Both the position numbers and the translations under genes were made by a program. Under the pieces are notes generated by a model, which was given only the letters and a program-made list of their open reading frames with translations, did no database searches and was not told the DNA's origin. This document shows positions 25,481-34,602 of a stretch of DNA of 64,000 bases, in pieces. The DNA comes from Candidatus Cloacimonetes bacterium 4572_55 (lineage in GTDB: Bacteria > 4572-55), in the NCBI GenBank assembly GCA_002084765.1, contig NBMB01000017.1, forward strand, positions 6,699-70,698. The letters are read 5' to 3'. Every line of letters starts with the position of its first letter. The first letter of the stretch is position 1.

Positions 25481-26350
25481 TCAAGCTTCTAATAAGCTTC
25501 GCAGATATTTTCCATAATGATTGTCCCTGGGAAAGCGAGCCGCGAGCCGCTCCAATCCAGCGTCGTCAATGAATTTCATTCGATACGCCACCTCTTCGAT
25601 ACAACCGATTTTCAGCCCCTGCCTCTCCTCGATGGTTTTGATGAACATGGTCGCGTCGTTCAATGACTGATATGTTCCGGTATCCAGCCAGGCAAAACCG
25701 CGTCCCATCAATTGGACTTTCAGCCGACCTTTTTCCAAATAGGCGCAGTTGACATCGGTGATCTCCAGCTCGCCTCGTTTGGAGGGTTTCATCCGTTTAG
25801 CGATTTCCGTCACCTCCTGGTCATAAAAGTAGAGACCCACCACAGCATAATTGGACTTTGGGTGCTTTGGCTTCTCCTCAATGGAGATGACTTTTCTGTT
25901 TTGATCAAAATGTATCACGCCGTAACGTTCTGGGTCATTCACATAATAACCGAACACTGTGGCACCTTCTCGCTGTTGAGCCGCGCTCTGAACCAGGTTC
26001 GCCAAACCGTTTCCATAAAATATATTATCCCCTAAGATCAAAGCCGCTGGCTCGTTATCAACAAATGATTCCCCCAGGATAAAGGCTTCGGCAAGACCGT
26101 TTGGCTTGGGTTGCTCCTTGTATCGAAAGCACAATCCCAGAGAAGATCCGTCGCCAAACAATTCCTCGAATCGAGGCAAATCCTGCGGCGTGGATATGAT
26201 CATAATATCCCGAATACCGGCGAGCATCAATGTGGAGAGAGGATAATAGATCAGCGGTTTATCATAGATCGGTAAAAGCTGTTTGCACACTGCGCGGGTG
26301 ATCGGATAGAGACGCGTGCCGCTTCCTCCGGCAAGAATGATTCCTTTCAT
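25481..26350 (-). CDS. rfbA: Glucose-1-phosphate thymidylyltransferase
   Basis: 289-residue nucleotidyltransferase, first step of dTDP-L-rhamnose synthesis from glucose-1-phosphate and d[23 protein letters not shown] carries the signature nucleotide loop; [50 protein letters not shown] and [10 protein letters not shown] are all intact. It is the first gene of the block rfbA-rfbC-rfbD-rfbB-glycosyltransferase. About 65 bases separate it from rfbC and about 107 from truA, so a promoter may lie in the AT-rich stretch at 26360-26430. Confidence 0.97.
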   Translation of the reverse strand: MKGIILAGGSGTRLYPITRAVCKQLLPIYDKPLIYYPLSTLMLAGIRDIMIISTPQDLPRFEELFGDGSSLGLCFRYKEQPKPNGLAEAFILGESFVDNEPAALILGDNIFYGNGLANLVQSAAQQREGATVFGYYVNDPERYGVIHFDQNRKVISIEEKPKHPKSNYAVVGLYFYDQEVTEIAKRMKPSKRGELEITDVNCAYLEKGRLKVQLMGRGFAWLDTGTYQSLNDATMFIKTIEERQGLKIGCIEEVAYRMKFIDDAGLERLAARFPRDNHYGKYLRSLLEA

Positions 26351-26457
26351 AGAAAATCCTTTAAATTTAATTAAGTAACACTTTTTATAAAAATAGTTAT
26401 TATTAAGCGATTATATCCATATTTTTTACGAATAAATCCGCGGATAAATCTGTGAAT

Positions 26458-27189
26458 TCAATATGTAACGTGAACAAGAAAAAGACCCTTTGCCTGGGCA
26501 GTTGCCGGGGCTTTTGAGCGATCCTGAGCCGTCAGAATCTCTTTCATCTCATGGATAGATAACTTATTTTTTCCGATCTCCAAAAACGATCCTACCAGAA
26601 TTCTGACCATGGAATACAAAAATCGATTCGCGCAGATTTCGAAGATAATCATCTCCCCTTCTTGCTTCCAAAAGCAGTCGATCACCTGCACATAAAAATT
26701 CGTGGAGTCGGTTTTTGGCGAGCAAAAGGAACGAAAATTGAGGGTATCGAGGATTATCGGAACGGCTTTTTGCATCCTCTCGACGTCCAGGTCGCCTTTT
26801 ACATATAAAGCGTGACGGCGATGTATGGGAGAAAAACGCCGCATCACCTGATAGCGATAGCGACGCCATCTGGCGTCCCGACACGCGTTAAAATAGATAT
26901 CCACTTCCTGAGCGTCGATTATCTTGACGTCGTCGGGTAGCCAGGCATTCAGCCCGGTCCGAAATACATGGATCGGGTGGGGGGAGTCGATACGGAAATT
27001 AGCGACCTGCTCCAAAGCGTGAACCCCTGAGTCGGTGCGGCCCGATCCGGTAATACGAGTCCGCTCGTGGGTCAGTCTAAGAATCGCGTCTTCGATAACG
27101 CCTTGTACGGTGCGGCAATTTGGCTGATACTGCCAACCGCAAAATTTCGTCCCTTCGTATTCGATAATCAATTTAATATTGCGCATCAT
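26458..27189 (-). CDS. truA: tRNA pseudouridine synthase A
   Basis: About 243 residues. Converts uridines 38-40 of the tRNA anticodon stem to pseudouridine. The catalytic Asp is in ITGSGRTDSGVHALEQVANF; YEGTKFCGWQYQPNCRTVQG at the N-terminus and NRFLYSMVRILVGSFLEIG near the C-terminus are the other conserved blocks. The frame is open to 27339, but the upstream 50 residues do not resemble the family, so I place the start at one of the tandem ATGs at 27189/27186. The ribosome-binding site (TGGA) is weak. Confidence 0.94.
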   Translation of the reverse strand: MMRNIKLIIEYEGTKFCGWQYQPNCRTVQGVIEDAILRLTHERTRITGSGRTDSGVHALEQVANFRIDSPHPIHVFRTGLNAWLPDDVKIIDAQEVDIYFNACRDARWRRYRYQVMRRFSPIHRRHALYVKGDLDVERMQKAVPIILDTLNFRSFCSPKTDSTNFYVQVIDCFWKQEGEMIIFEICANRFLYSMVRILVGSFLEIGKNKLSIHEMKEILTAQDRSKAPATAQAKGLFLVHVTY

Positions 27190-27455
27190 TTTCCAGCTTT
27201 CAATAGACAGATAAAACAAGCGATCTCTCTCTGCTAAAGATAGATAAAATTTGAAAAGGATGGTAGCATTTTCTACTCTTTTACGATATTTTTTTATCTG
27301 GGACACATCGGTGACCGTCAAAGCTCCCGCGGGTCTCACTTGAGCGATATATTTTTTAAGATAAAGTAAGAAACTTGTTGAATTTCAACAGCTTTTGGTT
27401 TATTTTTTACGCTCTGACAACTGTTATAGCATATTTCAAAAGGAGTTACCGATTG

Positions 27456-30251
27456 ATGTCTGAATTACTAAGAGAAAATCTTTTTTTGGTAGACGGTCAC
27501 GCTCTGGCTTATCGGATGTTTTTTGCCTTTCGAGATCAAAATCTTTCGACCGACGGAAAACCTACCAGCGCGATTTATGGATTTATCACGACCATCCTGC
27601 GACTATTGGACGCGTATAAACCCTCGCATTTTGCCGTGGTGTTTGATCCGAGCGGGTCCACGCATCGACATGAGATGTACGACGCATATAAGGCGACCCG
27701 TGAGAAAATGCCGTCCGATTTGGCGGAACAGTTGCCACGTATCCACGAGTTTCTCTCAGCTATGGACTGTCCGGTTATCGAGGAACCGGGATTTGAAGCG
27801 GACGATATCATTGGCGCGATAGCCGAGAAATTCGGGAGTCAGGGGACAAATGTGGTCATCTATTCTGCAGACAAGGATTTCATGCAGTTGGTGACGGATC
27901 GGGTGCGGATGCTGAAGCCGGGTCGGCGAGGCGCGGACGACAAATGGATTACCGCTATCGAGGTGCAGAAAAAATTTGGTGTGCAACCGAATCAGGTGAT
28001 CGACGCGCTGGCAATGATCGGCGACGTGTCGGACAATGTCCCAGGTATCGACGGAGTTGGAGAAAAGACCGCGGCAAAGTTGTTGGCAAAGCACGGCTCA
28101 TTGGATCGCATATTGGAGAATACCGCGCAACTTTCCCACAAGAGAGCAAGAACATTTTTCAGCAATCCGATCAATATCGACCTTATCCGCCTATCGAAAA
28201 AACTGGTCACAATCCGTCGCGACGCGCCTCTCTTTGTGAATCTGGAGGACCTGAAGCGGCACTCTTTTGATCATAAAAAGATGTTTGAACTCTGTAAGCG
28301 TTTAAAATTCCGGAGCTTATTAAAACGGTTTCTTCCGAAAAACGAACAACTGGGATTAGACTTATCAGGGTCTGCGTCGGCTATAAAAGCGGACTATCGT
28401 CAGGTCAATACCTGGGAGAAATTCGAGCGGTTGTTGGAAGTACTCGCGTCCTCATCCGGCTTTGCCTTTGATATGGAAACGACGGATAAGAATTCTATGC
28501 GGGCACGGTCCGTGGGTATTTCCTTTGCCGTCAAGCCTGGGGAGGCGTGGTATATACCGATCGCCCATGTAAAAAAAGGCGGTTACGAGCAGGGGGATCG
28601 GGCAATTTTGCGGAATTTTCAAGAGGGTAACTTGTCCGCTGATCGGGTTTGGAGCGAGCTTAAACCGATTTTTGAGAATCCGAATATTCCGAAATACGCG
28701 CATAATATGAAATATGATATGATGGTTCTGGCTCAAGACGCGGGAATTGAGGTTCAAGGAAAGCTGTCCGACTCTATGATAGCGGCTTGGCTAATCGACC
28801 CGATCCGTCATCATTATGGACTGAAGGAACTTTCGCTCGAATTATTCGGTCACAGAATGACGACATACACGGATATGGTGGGCAAGGGCAAGGATCAGAT
28901 CAATTTTTCCGAGACAGATATTGCCGCCGCGACTGCTTATGGATGTCAGGACAGTGATTTTACGTTGCGCTTGCAAGAAATATTCGCTCCGAAATTGAAA
29001 AGTATGAAGTTGGATTCGCTGTTTCATAAGATTGAAACGCCTCTCCTACCGGTTTTGATGGATATGGAGCGCGCGGGTATGATGATCGATCGCGCGGTTT
29101 TTACCGAGATGAGCGCACGTCTTGAGACCGGCTTGATCCGGCGCAAACAGATCATCTATGAGCTGGCAGATGAAGAGTTCAACATCAACTCTACAAAACA
29201 ATTGCGAGAAATTCTTTATGAAAAATTGAAACTCCCTGTTCTGAAACGAACGCCAAGGAGAGATCCCAGCACGGACGCAAAAACTTTGGAAAAATTGGCG
29301 CGCGATCATGATCTGCCAGCGCAGATTATCGAATATCGAGAGCTGAATAAACTTAAAAATACATACGTGGACGCGCTGCCAAAATTGATCAACCCCATAA
29401 CTGGACGGATTCACACCAGTTTTAATCAGACGGTGATCCCCACAGGTCGCTTGTCAACCCGAGAACCAAATCTCCAGAACATTCCTATCCGGTCTAAAGA
29501 AGGTAGAGAAATCCGCAAGGGTTTTGTGCCTGGAGAGAGATACGATCTGCTTCTGTCCGCGGATTATTCACAGATCGAGCTGCGGATTCTGGCTCATTAT
29601 GCGGGTGACGGCGCGCTCAGTCGGGCGTTTCAACAAGGGGAAGACGTCCATCGCTTGACCGCGGCGACTGTTTTTGGTTGCCCTATAGAAGAGGTGACTT
29701 CGGAGATGCGTCGGGTGGCAAAGGTGACCAATTTTGGCATTATATATGGGCAAACGCCATTCGGTCTATCGAACTCGCTGGGCATGAGCGTCAAGGAAGC
29801 ACAGCATTTTATCAACGCCTATTTTGCCACATATCCGGGAGTCAAAAACTATATCGAATCCGCGGTGGCGCAGGCAAAAGACAAAGGATATACGACAACG
29901 TTGAAAGGCAGACGCCGACCTCTCCCAGACGTCAATTCGACCAATCGACATACTCGAGAATACGCTGAGCGAATCGCAGTAAATACCCCCATTCAAGGCA
30001 CAGCCGCGGATATGATAAAAATAGCGATGATTCATATCCATCGACAATTGAAGGAAGAAAAATTTCGCAGCCGAATGATTTTGCAAGTGCACGACGAGCT
30101 CATATTCGAGGTCGTCGAGGAGGAGGCGGATCGTTTGAAGAATTTGGTAGTCAAAACAATGGAGAACGCGCTCCCTCTTGATGTGTCGGTAAATGTCCCG
30201 GTCAAGGTCCAAGTAGGTATCGGTAAAAGTTGGTTTGAGGCGCATTCATAA
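27456..30251 (+). CDS. polA: DNA polymerase I
   Basis: 931 residues with all three domains. Residues 8-290: 5'-3' exonuclease/flap nuclease (LVDGHALAYRMFFAF, FEADDIIGAIA, SADKDFMQLV, GDVSDNVPGIDGVGEKTA). About 330-510: 3'-5' proofreading domain with the exonuclease residues kept (D339 and E341 in FDMETTD, then HNMKYDMM and GCQDSDFTL). About 530-931: polymerase with motif A DYSQIELRILAHYA, motif B RRVAKVTNFGIIYGQTPFG and motif C LQVHDELIFEV. I chose the ATG at 27456 with AAAGGAG ten bases upstream. It is divergent from truA. Confidence 0.97.
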   Translation: MSELLRENLFLVDGHALAYRMFFAFRDQNLSTDGKPTSAIYGFITTILRLLDAYKPSHFAVVFDPSGSTHRHEMYDAYKATREKMPSDLAEQLPRIHEFLSAMDCPVIEEPGFEADDIIGAIAEKFGSQGTNVVIYSADKDFMQLVTDRVRMLKPGRRGADDKWITAIEVQKKFGVQPNQVIDALAMIGDVSDNVPGIDGVGEKTAAKLLAKHGSLDRILENTAQLSHKRARTFFSNPINIDLIRLSKKLVTIRRDAPLFVNLEDLKRHSFDHKKMFELCKRLKFRSLLKRFLPKNEQLGLDLSGSASAIKADYRQVNTWEKFERLLEVLASSSGFAFDMETTDKNSMRARSVGISFAVKPGEAWYIPIAHVKKGGYEQGDRAILRNFQEGNLSADRVWSELKPIFENPNIPKYAHNMKYDMMVLAQDAGIEVQGKLSDSMIAAWLIDPIRHHYGLKELSLELFGHRMTTYTDMVGKGKDQINFSETDIAAATAYGCQDSDFTLRLQEIFAPKLKSMKLDSLFHKIETPLLPVLMDMERAGMMIDRAVFTEMSARLETGLIRRKQIIYELADEEFNINSTKQLREILYEKLKLPVLKRTPRRDPSTDAKTLEKLARDHDLPAQIIEYRELNKLKNTYVDALPKLINPITGRIHTSFNQTVIPTGRLSTREPNLQNIPIRSKEGREIRKGFVPGERYDLLLSADYSQIELRILAHYAGDGALSRAFQQGEDVHRLTAATVFGCPIEEVTSEMRRVAKVTNFGIIYGQTPFGLSNSLGMSVKEAQHFINAYFATYPGVKNYIESAVAQAKDKGYTTTLKGRRRPLPDVNSTNRHTREYAERIAVNTPIQGTAADMIKIAMIHIHRQLKEEKFRSRMILQVHDELIFEVVEEEADRLKNLVVKTMENALPLDVSVNVPVKVQVGIGKSWFEAHS

Positions 30252-30312
30252 ATCGCAGGAAATTCGATATGATTCTTGAAATAAAATAATTCAGTTAAAA
30301 TAATCTCTTGAA

Positions 30313-31491
30313 TTGATCGCTTGGGAAATTTTTTTTTTGGATAAGCTACGGAAAAAAATAAAAACGGAACCGCAATCGGATAATACCAGACAAGCGGTCG
30401 CATTAGATAAAATCAAACGGGGCATTAAGCTGTTCATTTTTCTGACAGTGATCAGCTTTTGCGCTGTTTTTTATTTCACAGCGTCGTCGGAAAGCGCGCA
30501 GGCATTAAGCCGGATTCATATAAATTATCTCATATTGGCTATTTCTTTGGGTCTCCTGAACCATTTTTGGAGCTGCTGCCAGCTTTATATATTGATCAAA
30601 AAGCTGGAACCGAATTACCGATTTATTGACACGTGTCAAGCCACGTTTGGCAATATGTTCATGGCAGCTATCACTCCGACCCAGAGCGGCGGCGGACCCA
30701 TGCAGCTTATCTTGTTAAAATCCAAAGGATTGAGTTTCCCAAAAGCGATTGGTGCCGGATTTATGCAGTTTCTGGCGTCAGTCTCCTTTCTATTTATCTC
30801 GATTCTCTTCCTATACCTGACCCAAAATCAGACCATCCAGAACGAAAATATCAGCTATCTGCTTAATTATGGATTGGTCGTGATGACAGGGCTGGGCGCG
30901 ATATTTATTCTGGCAATACTTAAGCCGGAGGCAATCCTGCGGGCTGTCCGCATAATCGCGCAATTTTTAGCCAGGATTACGCCAGATCGATATGACGCCC
31001 GCATCCGTCGAGCTTCTGAAAAATTGTGTCTGGGGATCAAGGAGAGCCACTGCTCGATCATGCTTTTTCTCCGAAAGGGCAAGTTGGCGATAGCCGGTTC
31101 CATACTATTTGCCAGCGGCTCCATGGTCACCAAATTTATTATCGCATACGTAATTATCATCGCTTTCGGGTATGAGGCTCCGTTTCTAAAAGTGATCAAT
31201 ATCCAGATCATTCTCAATTTTCTGATCTATTTCGCGCCCAGCCCAGGAGCCAGCGGCGTGGCAGAGTTCGGCTCTGCGATCTTGATGGGGATGATTGTGC
31301 CAAAACATTTTTTAGGCGTTTTTACAGTCTTATGGCGACTGTTTACCACATTTATCGGCGTGGGATTTGGCGGCCTTGTGATCCTCCGTTTTGTTGCGAA
31401 ATTTGAGCGGAATTTGGTAATGATCACGTCTCGGTCAAGTCACGCGCCACAAGGAGAAAATAATGACGATAAAATCTTATCTAACAAATAG
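30313..31491 (+). CDS. Flippase-like membrane protein (LPG_synthase_TM / UPF0104)
   Basis: About 392 residues with eight or more membrane segments. Signature parts of the family: LLNHFWSCCQLYILIKKLEP, NMFMAAITPTQSGGGPMQ, and the conserved FAPSPGASGVAEFG near the C-terminal end, whose PGxxGxxE pattern recurs across UPF0104 proteins. Such proteins sit in the inner membrane and are thought to act on phospholipids or polyprenyl-linked glycans. The start is uncertain: the longest reading uses TTG at 30313, with no good ribosome-binding site. Its last 29 bases overlap the AlaX gene. It is a second family member beside the partial one at 1-279. Confidence 0.8.
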   Translation: MIAWEIFFLDKLRKKIKTEPQSDNTRQAVALDKIKRGIKLFIFLTVISFCAVFYFTASSESAQALSRIHINYLILAISLGLLNHFWSCCQLYILIKKLEPNYRFIDTCQATFGNMFMAAITPTQSGGGPMQLILLKSKGLSFPKAIGAGFMQFLASVSFLFISILFLYLTQNQTIQNENISYLLNYGLVVMTGLGAIFILAILKPEAILRAVRIIAQFLARITPDRYDARIRRASEKLCLGIKESHCSIMLFLRKGKLAIAGSILFASGSMVTKFIIAYVIIIAFGYEAPFLKVINIQIILNFLIYFAPSPGASGVAEFGSAILMGMIVPKHFLGVFTVLWRLFTTFIGVGFGGLVILRFVAKFERNLVMITSRSSHAPQGENNDDKILSNK

Positions 31492-32662
31492 TTATAAAAA
31501 AATATTCGAGTCCCGTGTGATCGGTCAAGAAACTGTGGAGGGGCGCGTTGCAATAGCTCTTGAGGAGACCTGTTTCTATCCGCCTTCCGGCGGACAGCCC
31601 GCGGACAAAGGCACGATCAACGACAAACCAGTCATTGACGTGTACGAGAAAGATGGGGCGATTTATCATGTCTTGGAAGCTGAAAAATTTGACGAGGATT
31701 GCGCTCGGGGTCGAATCGATTGGGAAAGACGATTTGATCATATCCAGCAACATAGCGGTCAACATCTCCTCTCCGCGGTGTTGTTTAAGAGACACAATAT
31801 CCAGACGCTCTCATTTCACCTGGGCGCGGATTATAGCGCTATCGACCTGTCGCTAAAAAAAATGACGACGGATATGATCGAGAAGGTGGAGAGCGAATGC
31901 CAACGAATCATCCTTGAAAATCGTCCCATGCGCGTCCACATCGTGAACAGAGATGAACTTCATCGATTTTCGTTACGCAAGCCGCCTCCGGAGGGTTTAA
32001 AAGAGATTCGCATTATTGAGATTCAGGATTATGATTTTTCGCCGTGCGGCGGAACCCATGCCAAAGGAACCACAGAGATAGGTCTGATCAAAATTATTGG
32101 TTTGGAAAAAATCAGGAAGAATATCCGTGTGAAATTTTTATGCGGAAATCGAGCAAATCAGGATTATGCAGCAAAACACCGGGTTTTGGTCGATCTCTCA
32201 GACCGGATGACTTGCTCATGGCAGGAGCTTCCGGCGATTCAAGAAAAAGTGCGCGCCGAACGAAAAAATTTCCGCAGAAGGATCGCTGAATTGCACAAAG
32301 AATTGGCTCGATATGAGGCAAAAACAATGATCGATCAGGCGGAAGAGATCAATGGCGTGAGGGTGATCAGCCAAATTTTGCCGAACCGAGAGATGAACGA
32401 GCTGGCTCTGTTATGTAAAGAGATCGTATCAAATCCCTCGGTTATCGCGCTATTGGCAGTCGTTTCCGACCGAGTCTCTCTTGTCTTTGGACGCTCCGAG
32501 AACGCCCCAGGTCAGATGGGCAAGTTGATGAAAGAGGCATGCCAAAAACTCGGAGGAAGGGGCGGAGGACGTCCCGGGATGGCGCAGGGAGTCGGCACCC
32601 GCATCGATTTAGCGCAAGCTGAATTGAGACGAATTCATCAAAAAGTGGCAAAGGAGTTATAA
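31463..32662 (+). CDS. Alanyl-tRNA editing protein (AlaX-L type, with DHHA1 domain)
   Basis: 399-residue trans-editing hydrolase that clears Ser or Gly mischarged on tRNA-Ala. The N-terminus has CFYPPSGGQPADKG; the zinc site is HSGQHLLSAV plus CGGTHAKGTTEIG, matching the HxxxH and CxxxH motifs of AlaRS editing domains. The C-terminal part (about 300-398) is a DHHA1-like domain with LGGRGGGRPGMAQGVG, as in the C-terminal region of AlaRS. A coiled segment (about 250-290) links them. It overlaps the preceding gene by 29 bases and is followed by rnz after 5 bases, so the three are co-transcribed. Confidence 0.93.
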   Translation: MTIKSYLTNSYKKIFESRVIGQETVEGRVAIALEETCFYPPSGGQPADKGTINDKPVIDVYEKDGAIYHVLEAEKFDEDCARGRIDWERRFDHIQQHSGQHLLSAVLFKRHNIQTLSFHLGADYSAIDLSLKKMTTDMIEKVESECQRIILENRPMRVHIVNRDELHRFSLRKPPPEGLKEIRIIEIQDYDFSPCGGTHAKGTTEIGLIKIIGLEKIRKNIRVKFLCGNRANQDYAAKHRVLVDLSDRMTCSWQELPAIQEKVRAERKNFRRRIAELHKELARYEAKTMIDQAEEINGVRVISQILPNREMNELALLCKEIVSNPSVIALLAVVSDRVSLVFGRSENAPGQMGKLMKEACQKLGGRGGGRPGMAQGVGTRIDLAQAELRRIHQKVAKEL

Positions 32663-32667
32663 AAAAA

Positions 32668-33600
32668 ATGTTTGAATTGTTATTTCTCGGAACCAGCGCG
32701 TCTATTCCGACTGCAAAACGCAACACGTCTTGCGCCATGGCGATCCACGAAGGGCGGCGGTTTATGATTGATGCGGGCGAAGGCGCGCAGCGTCAGATGA
32801 GAATTGCCAATGTTGGCATGAAGGGCTTACAGGACATTTTTCTGACGCACCATCATATCGACCATATTATCGGATTAGGCGGGCTACTTTTCACACTCTC
32901 GCAGATTCCACCGCCTTGTCCGATCACGATTTACGGCAATCGAAAAACGCTCGATTTTATCGAGACAATAGCGGACGCTGTTTGGGATTCCCGACCTGGG
33001 GAGCGCGATCAAGTATTCCGCACTTATGAGATTTCATCCCGCGAGGAGCTTCTCAGGGAGGACAAGCGTATCTCGATATCTGGGTTCGAGGTCGGACATG
33101 GTCGCCATCAATCCTTTGGATTTATTTTTCAAGAAAAAAGCTTCCGCCGATTTCTTCCCGATCAGGCTCGAAAATTTGGTGTGCCAGAGGGACGTTTTTG
33201 GGGGATCCTCAAGCAAGGGGAAAATGTGACGCTGGATTCCGACAAGATCGTGTATGCTGACGCTGTTTTGGATTTAGCCGAGCCGGGCGCGAAGTTGGTT
33301 TATATCGGAGATTGCCACTATGACGAGACGCTGATCGATCATGCGAGGGGAGCGGATTGTCTTGTATGCGAGGCGACTTTTCTCGATGAACATCGAGAGT
33401 TTGCCGAAAAATATGGACATCTCACGGCTCGACAAGCTGCGCATATTGCCCGTGAGGCAGAAGTCGGTATGCTCTATCTAAATCACCGCTCTCGGCGATA
33501 TGAGGATCGGCAGGTCGAAGAGCAAGCCCGATCTGTTTTCCCAGACGCGCATATCGCTCGGGACTTTGATCGAATTTCGATCCAACCCAAGATTTCCTGA
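32668..33600 (+). CDS. rnz: Ribonuclease Z
   Basis: 310-residue metallo-beta-lactamase-fold endonuclease that trims tRNA 3' trailers. Starts MFELLFLGTSASIPTAKRNT, followed by the zinc motif THHHIDHIIGLGGLLFTL (about 60-77), FEVGHGRHQSFGF, IGDCHYDETLI with the metal-binding Asp, FLDEHREFAEKYGHLTA and LNHRSRRY. All are intact. Its length matches the long bacterial form. It follows the AlaX gene by 5 bases and precedes the gluzincin by 17 bases. Confidence 0.95.
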   Translation: MFELLFLGTSASIPTAKRNTSCAMAIHEGRRFMIDAGEGAQRQMRIANVGMKGLQDIFLTHHHIDHIIGLGGLLFTLSQIPPPCPITIYGNRKTLDFIETIADAVWDSRPGERDQVFRTYEISSREELLREDKRISISGFEVGHGRHQSFGFIFQEKSFRRFLPDQARKFGVPEGRFWGILKQGENVTLDSDKIVYADAVLDLAEPGAKLVYIGDCHYDETLIDHARGADCLVCEATFLDEHREFAEKYGHLTARQAAHIAREAEVGMLYLNHRSRRYEDRQVEEQARSVFPDAHIARDFDRISIQPKIS

Positions 33601-33617
33601 CCGGGAATATCCATCTT

Positions 33618-34379
33618 ATGATTATGTCCCACGCTTCATCGACTTTTTTGACGCTTCTATTTTGCCTTGGATTGTCCCTTTTTGCAGACGCCGAGGCAAA
33701 TGATTCGCGGTCCAGACAGGTCCACAGTCCGCCTTTTCTCATTATTGCAGATCGAGCCGTCAGGCAAACTTCCATAGAATCTGTGACAAATATCCTCCAC
33801 CATTACCGCAAGCAGGTCAAAGAAGAATGGGGTTGGACGCCGCACGGAGAGGTTTTTGTGCATATTTTTTCGGAAACCTGGCACTACTGTCAGGAAACAG
33901 GCCAGCCGTGGGAATTTGGGGGGATTTATCAGGATCAAAGGCTCTATCTCCAATCCCCAGAATTGCTTGAGAAAAGGGGGAGGCTAAAGGAAATTATCGT
34001 TCATGAATATATTCATCTGCTCATTGACCAGGAGACCTCGGGGAACTGCCCTCTTTGGTTGAATGAGGGACTGGCGGTTTTTATCTCCGAGCATAGAGGC
34101 GACCTTGCGCCTCCAGATCTGTTAATGACTCCGACCTGCTTGGACAGCCTGTTTATCCGAGAGCCCGAATCGGGTGAGATTGTTTCATCTTCCGATCTCA
34201 AGCAGGCATATCTTTCGGCTCAATATTATGCGGCGCAACTCGTTCAGCGGTATGGCATACAAAATGTCAGAAAAATCCTATCCAATCTTGGAAAAGATAT
34301 AGAATTTGACGCCTCTTTCCAACATTTTTTGGGACAGAGCGTTGAAGAGTTTATAAATAGTTGTCAAAAGCGACCATAG
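33618..34379 (+). CDS. Exported gluzincin peptidase (peptidase MA-like)
   Basis: 253 residues with a signal peptide (MIMSHASSTFLTLLFCLGLS, cleaved near ADAEAND). The catalytic zinc site is IVHEYIHLLID (HExxH) followed by WLNEGLAVF, in which the Glu in NEG is the third ligand as in the peptidase MA family. The C-terminal helix FINSC and SVEEF repeat those of related proteins (LGQSVEEFINS). Substrate unknown; secretion and lack of transmembrane parts make it periplasmic or extracellular. Its start follows rnz by 17 bases, but it has no clear ribosome-binding site. Confidence 0.82.
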   Translation: MIMSHASSTFLTLLFCLGLSLFADAEANDSRSRQVHSPPFLIIADRAVRQTSIESVTNILHHYRKQVKEEWGWTPHGEVFVHIFSETWHYCQETGQPWEFGGIYQDQRLYLQSPELLEKRGRLKEIIVHEYIHLLIDQETSGNCPLWLNEGLAVFISEHRGDLAPPDLLMTPTCLDSLFIREPESGEIVSSSDLKQAYLSAQYYAAQLVQRYGIQNVRKILSNLGKDIEFDASFQHFLGQSVEEFINSCQKRP

Positions 34380-34396
34380 AGATCAGTCCGCAAATT

Positions 34397-34470
34397 TGTC
34401 CGCAGATTACCGCAGATTATCGCAGATTATCATAGATTATCATTCAAGATCCTACTTATAGCTCTTGCTT
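34397..34470 (+). repeat. Intergenic CGCAGATTA repeat, copy C
   Basis: GTCCGCAGATTACCGCAGAT followed by CGCAGATTAT and CATAGATTAT units (34398-34441), and then ATCCTACTTATAGCTCTTGC, a variant of the tail seen in copy A. It sits 18 bases after the gluzincin stop and marks the left boundary of the restriction-modification island. Confidence 0.75.
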
Positions 34471-34548
34471 TTCCCCAATTTAATCTTTAATATTGAGACC
34501 TTGTCACCTAATGGTGCAAGGGTTGATTTTTTTTAGGAGTGCCGCGTC

Positions 34549-34602
34549 ATGACTCAATCGCCATGCCAATCCCAAATAAACGAAACGGAGAGTAAATTAT
34601 GA
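34549..34602 (+). CDS. Possible 17-codon leader ORF before the nuclease-methylase gene
   Basis: ATG at 34549 with AGGAG nine bases upstream (34535-34539) opens a 17-codon frame MTQSPCQSQINETESKL that ends at TGA overlapping the next gene's ATG (ATGA). It may be translated and couple the next gene, or may be chance; its length and lack of homologues leave it uncertain. Confidence 0.3.
   Translation: MTQSPCQSQINETESKL

Noticed and set aside
26430-26457. AATCCGCGGATAAATCTGTG as a further copy of the repeat family
   Set aside because: It shares only a few bases with the unit and lacks both flanks; likely chance.
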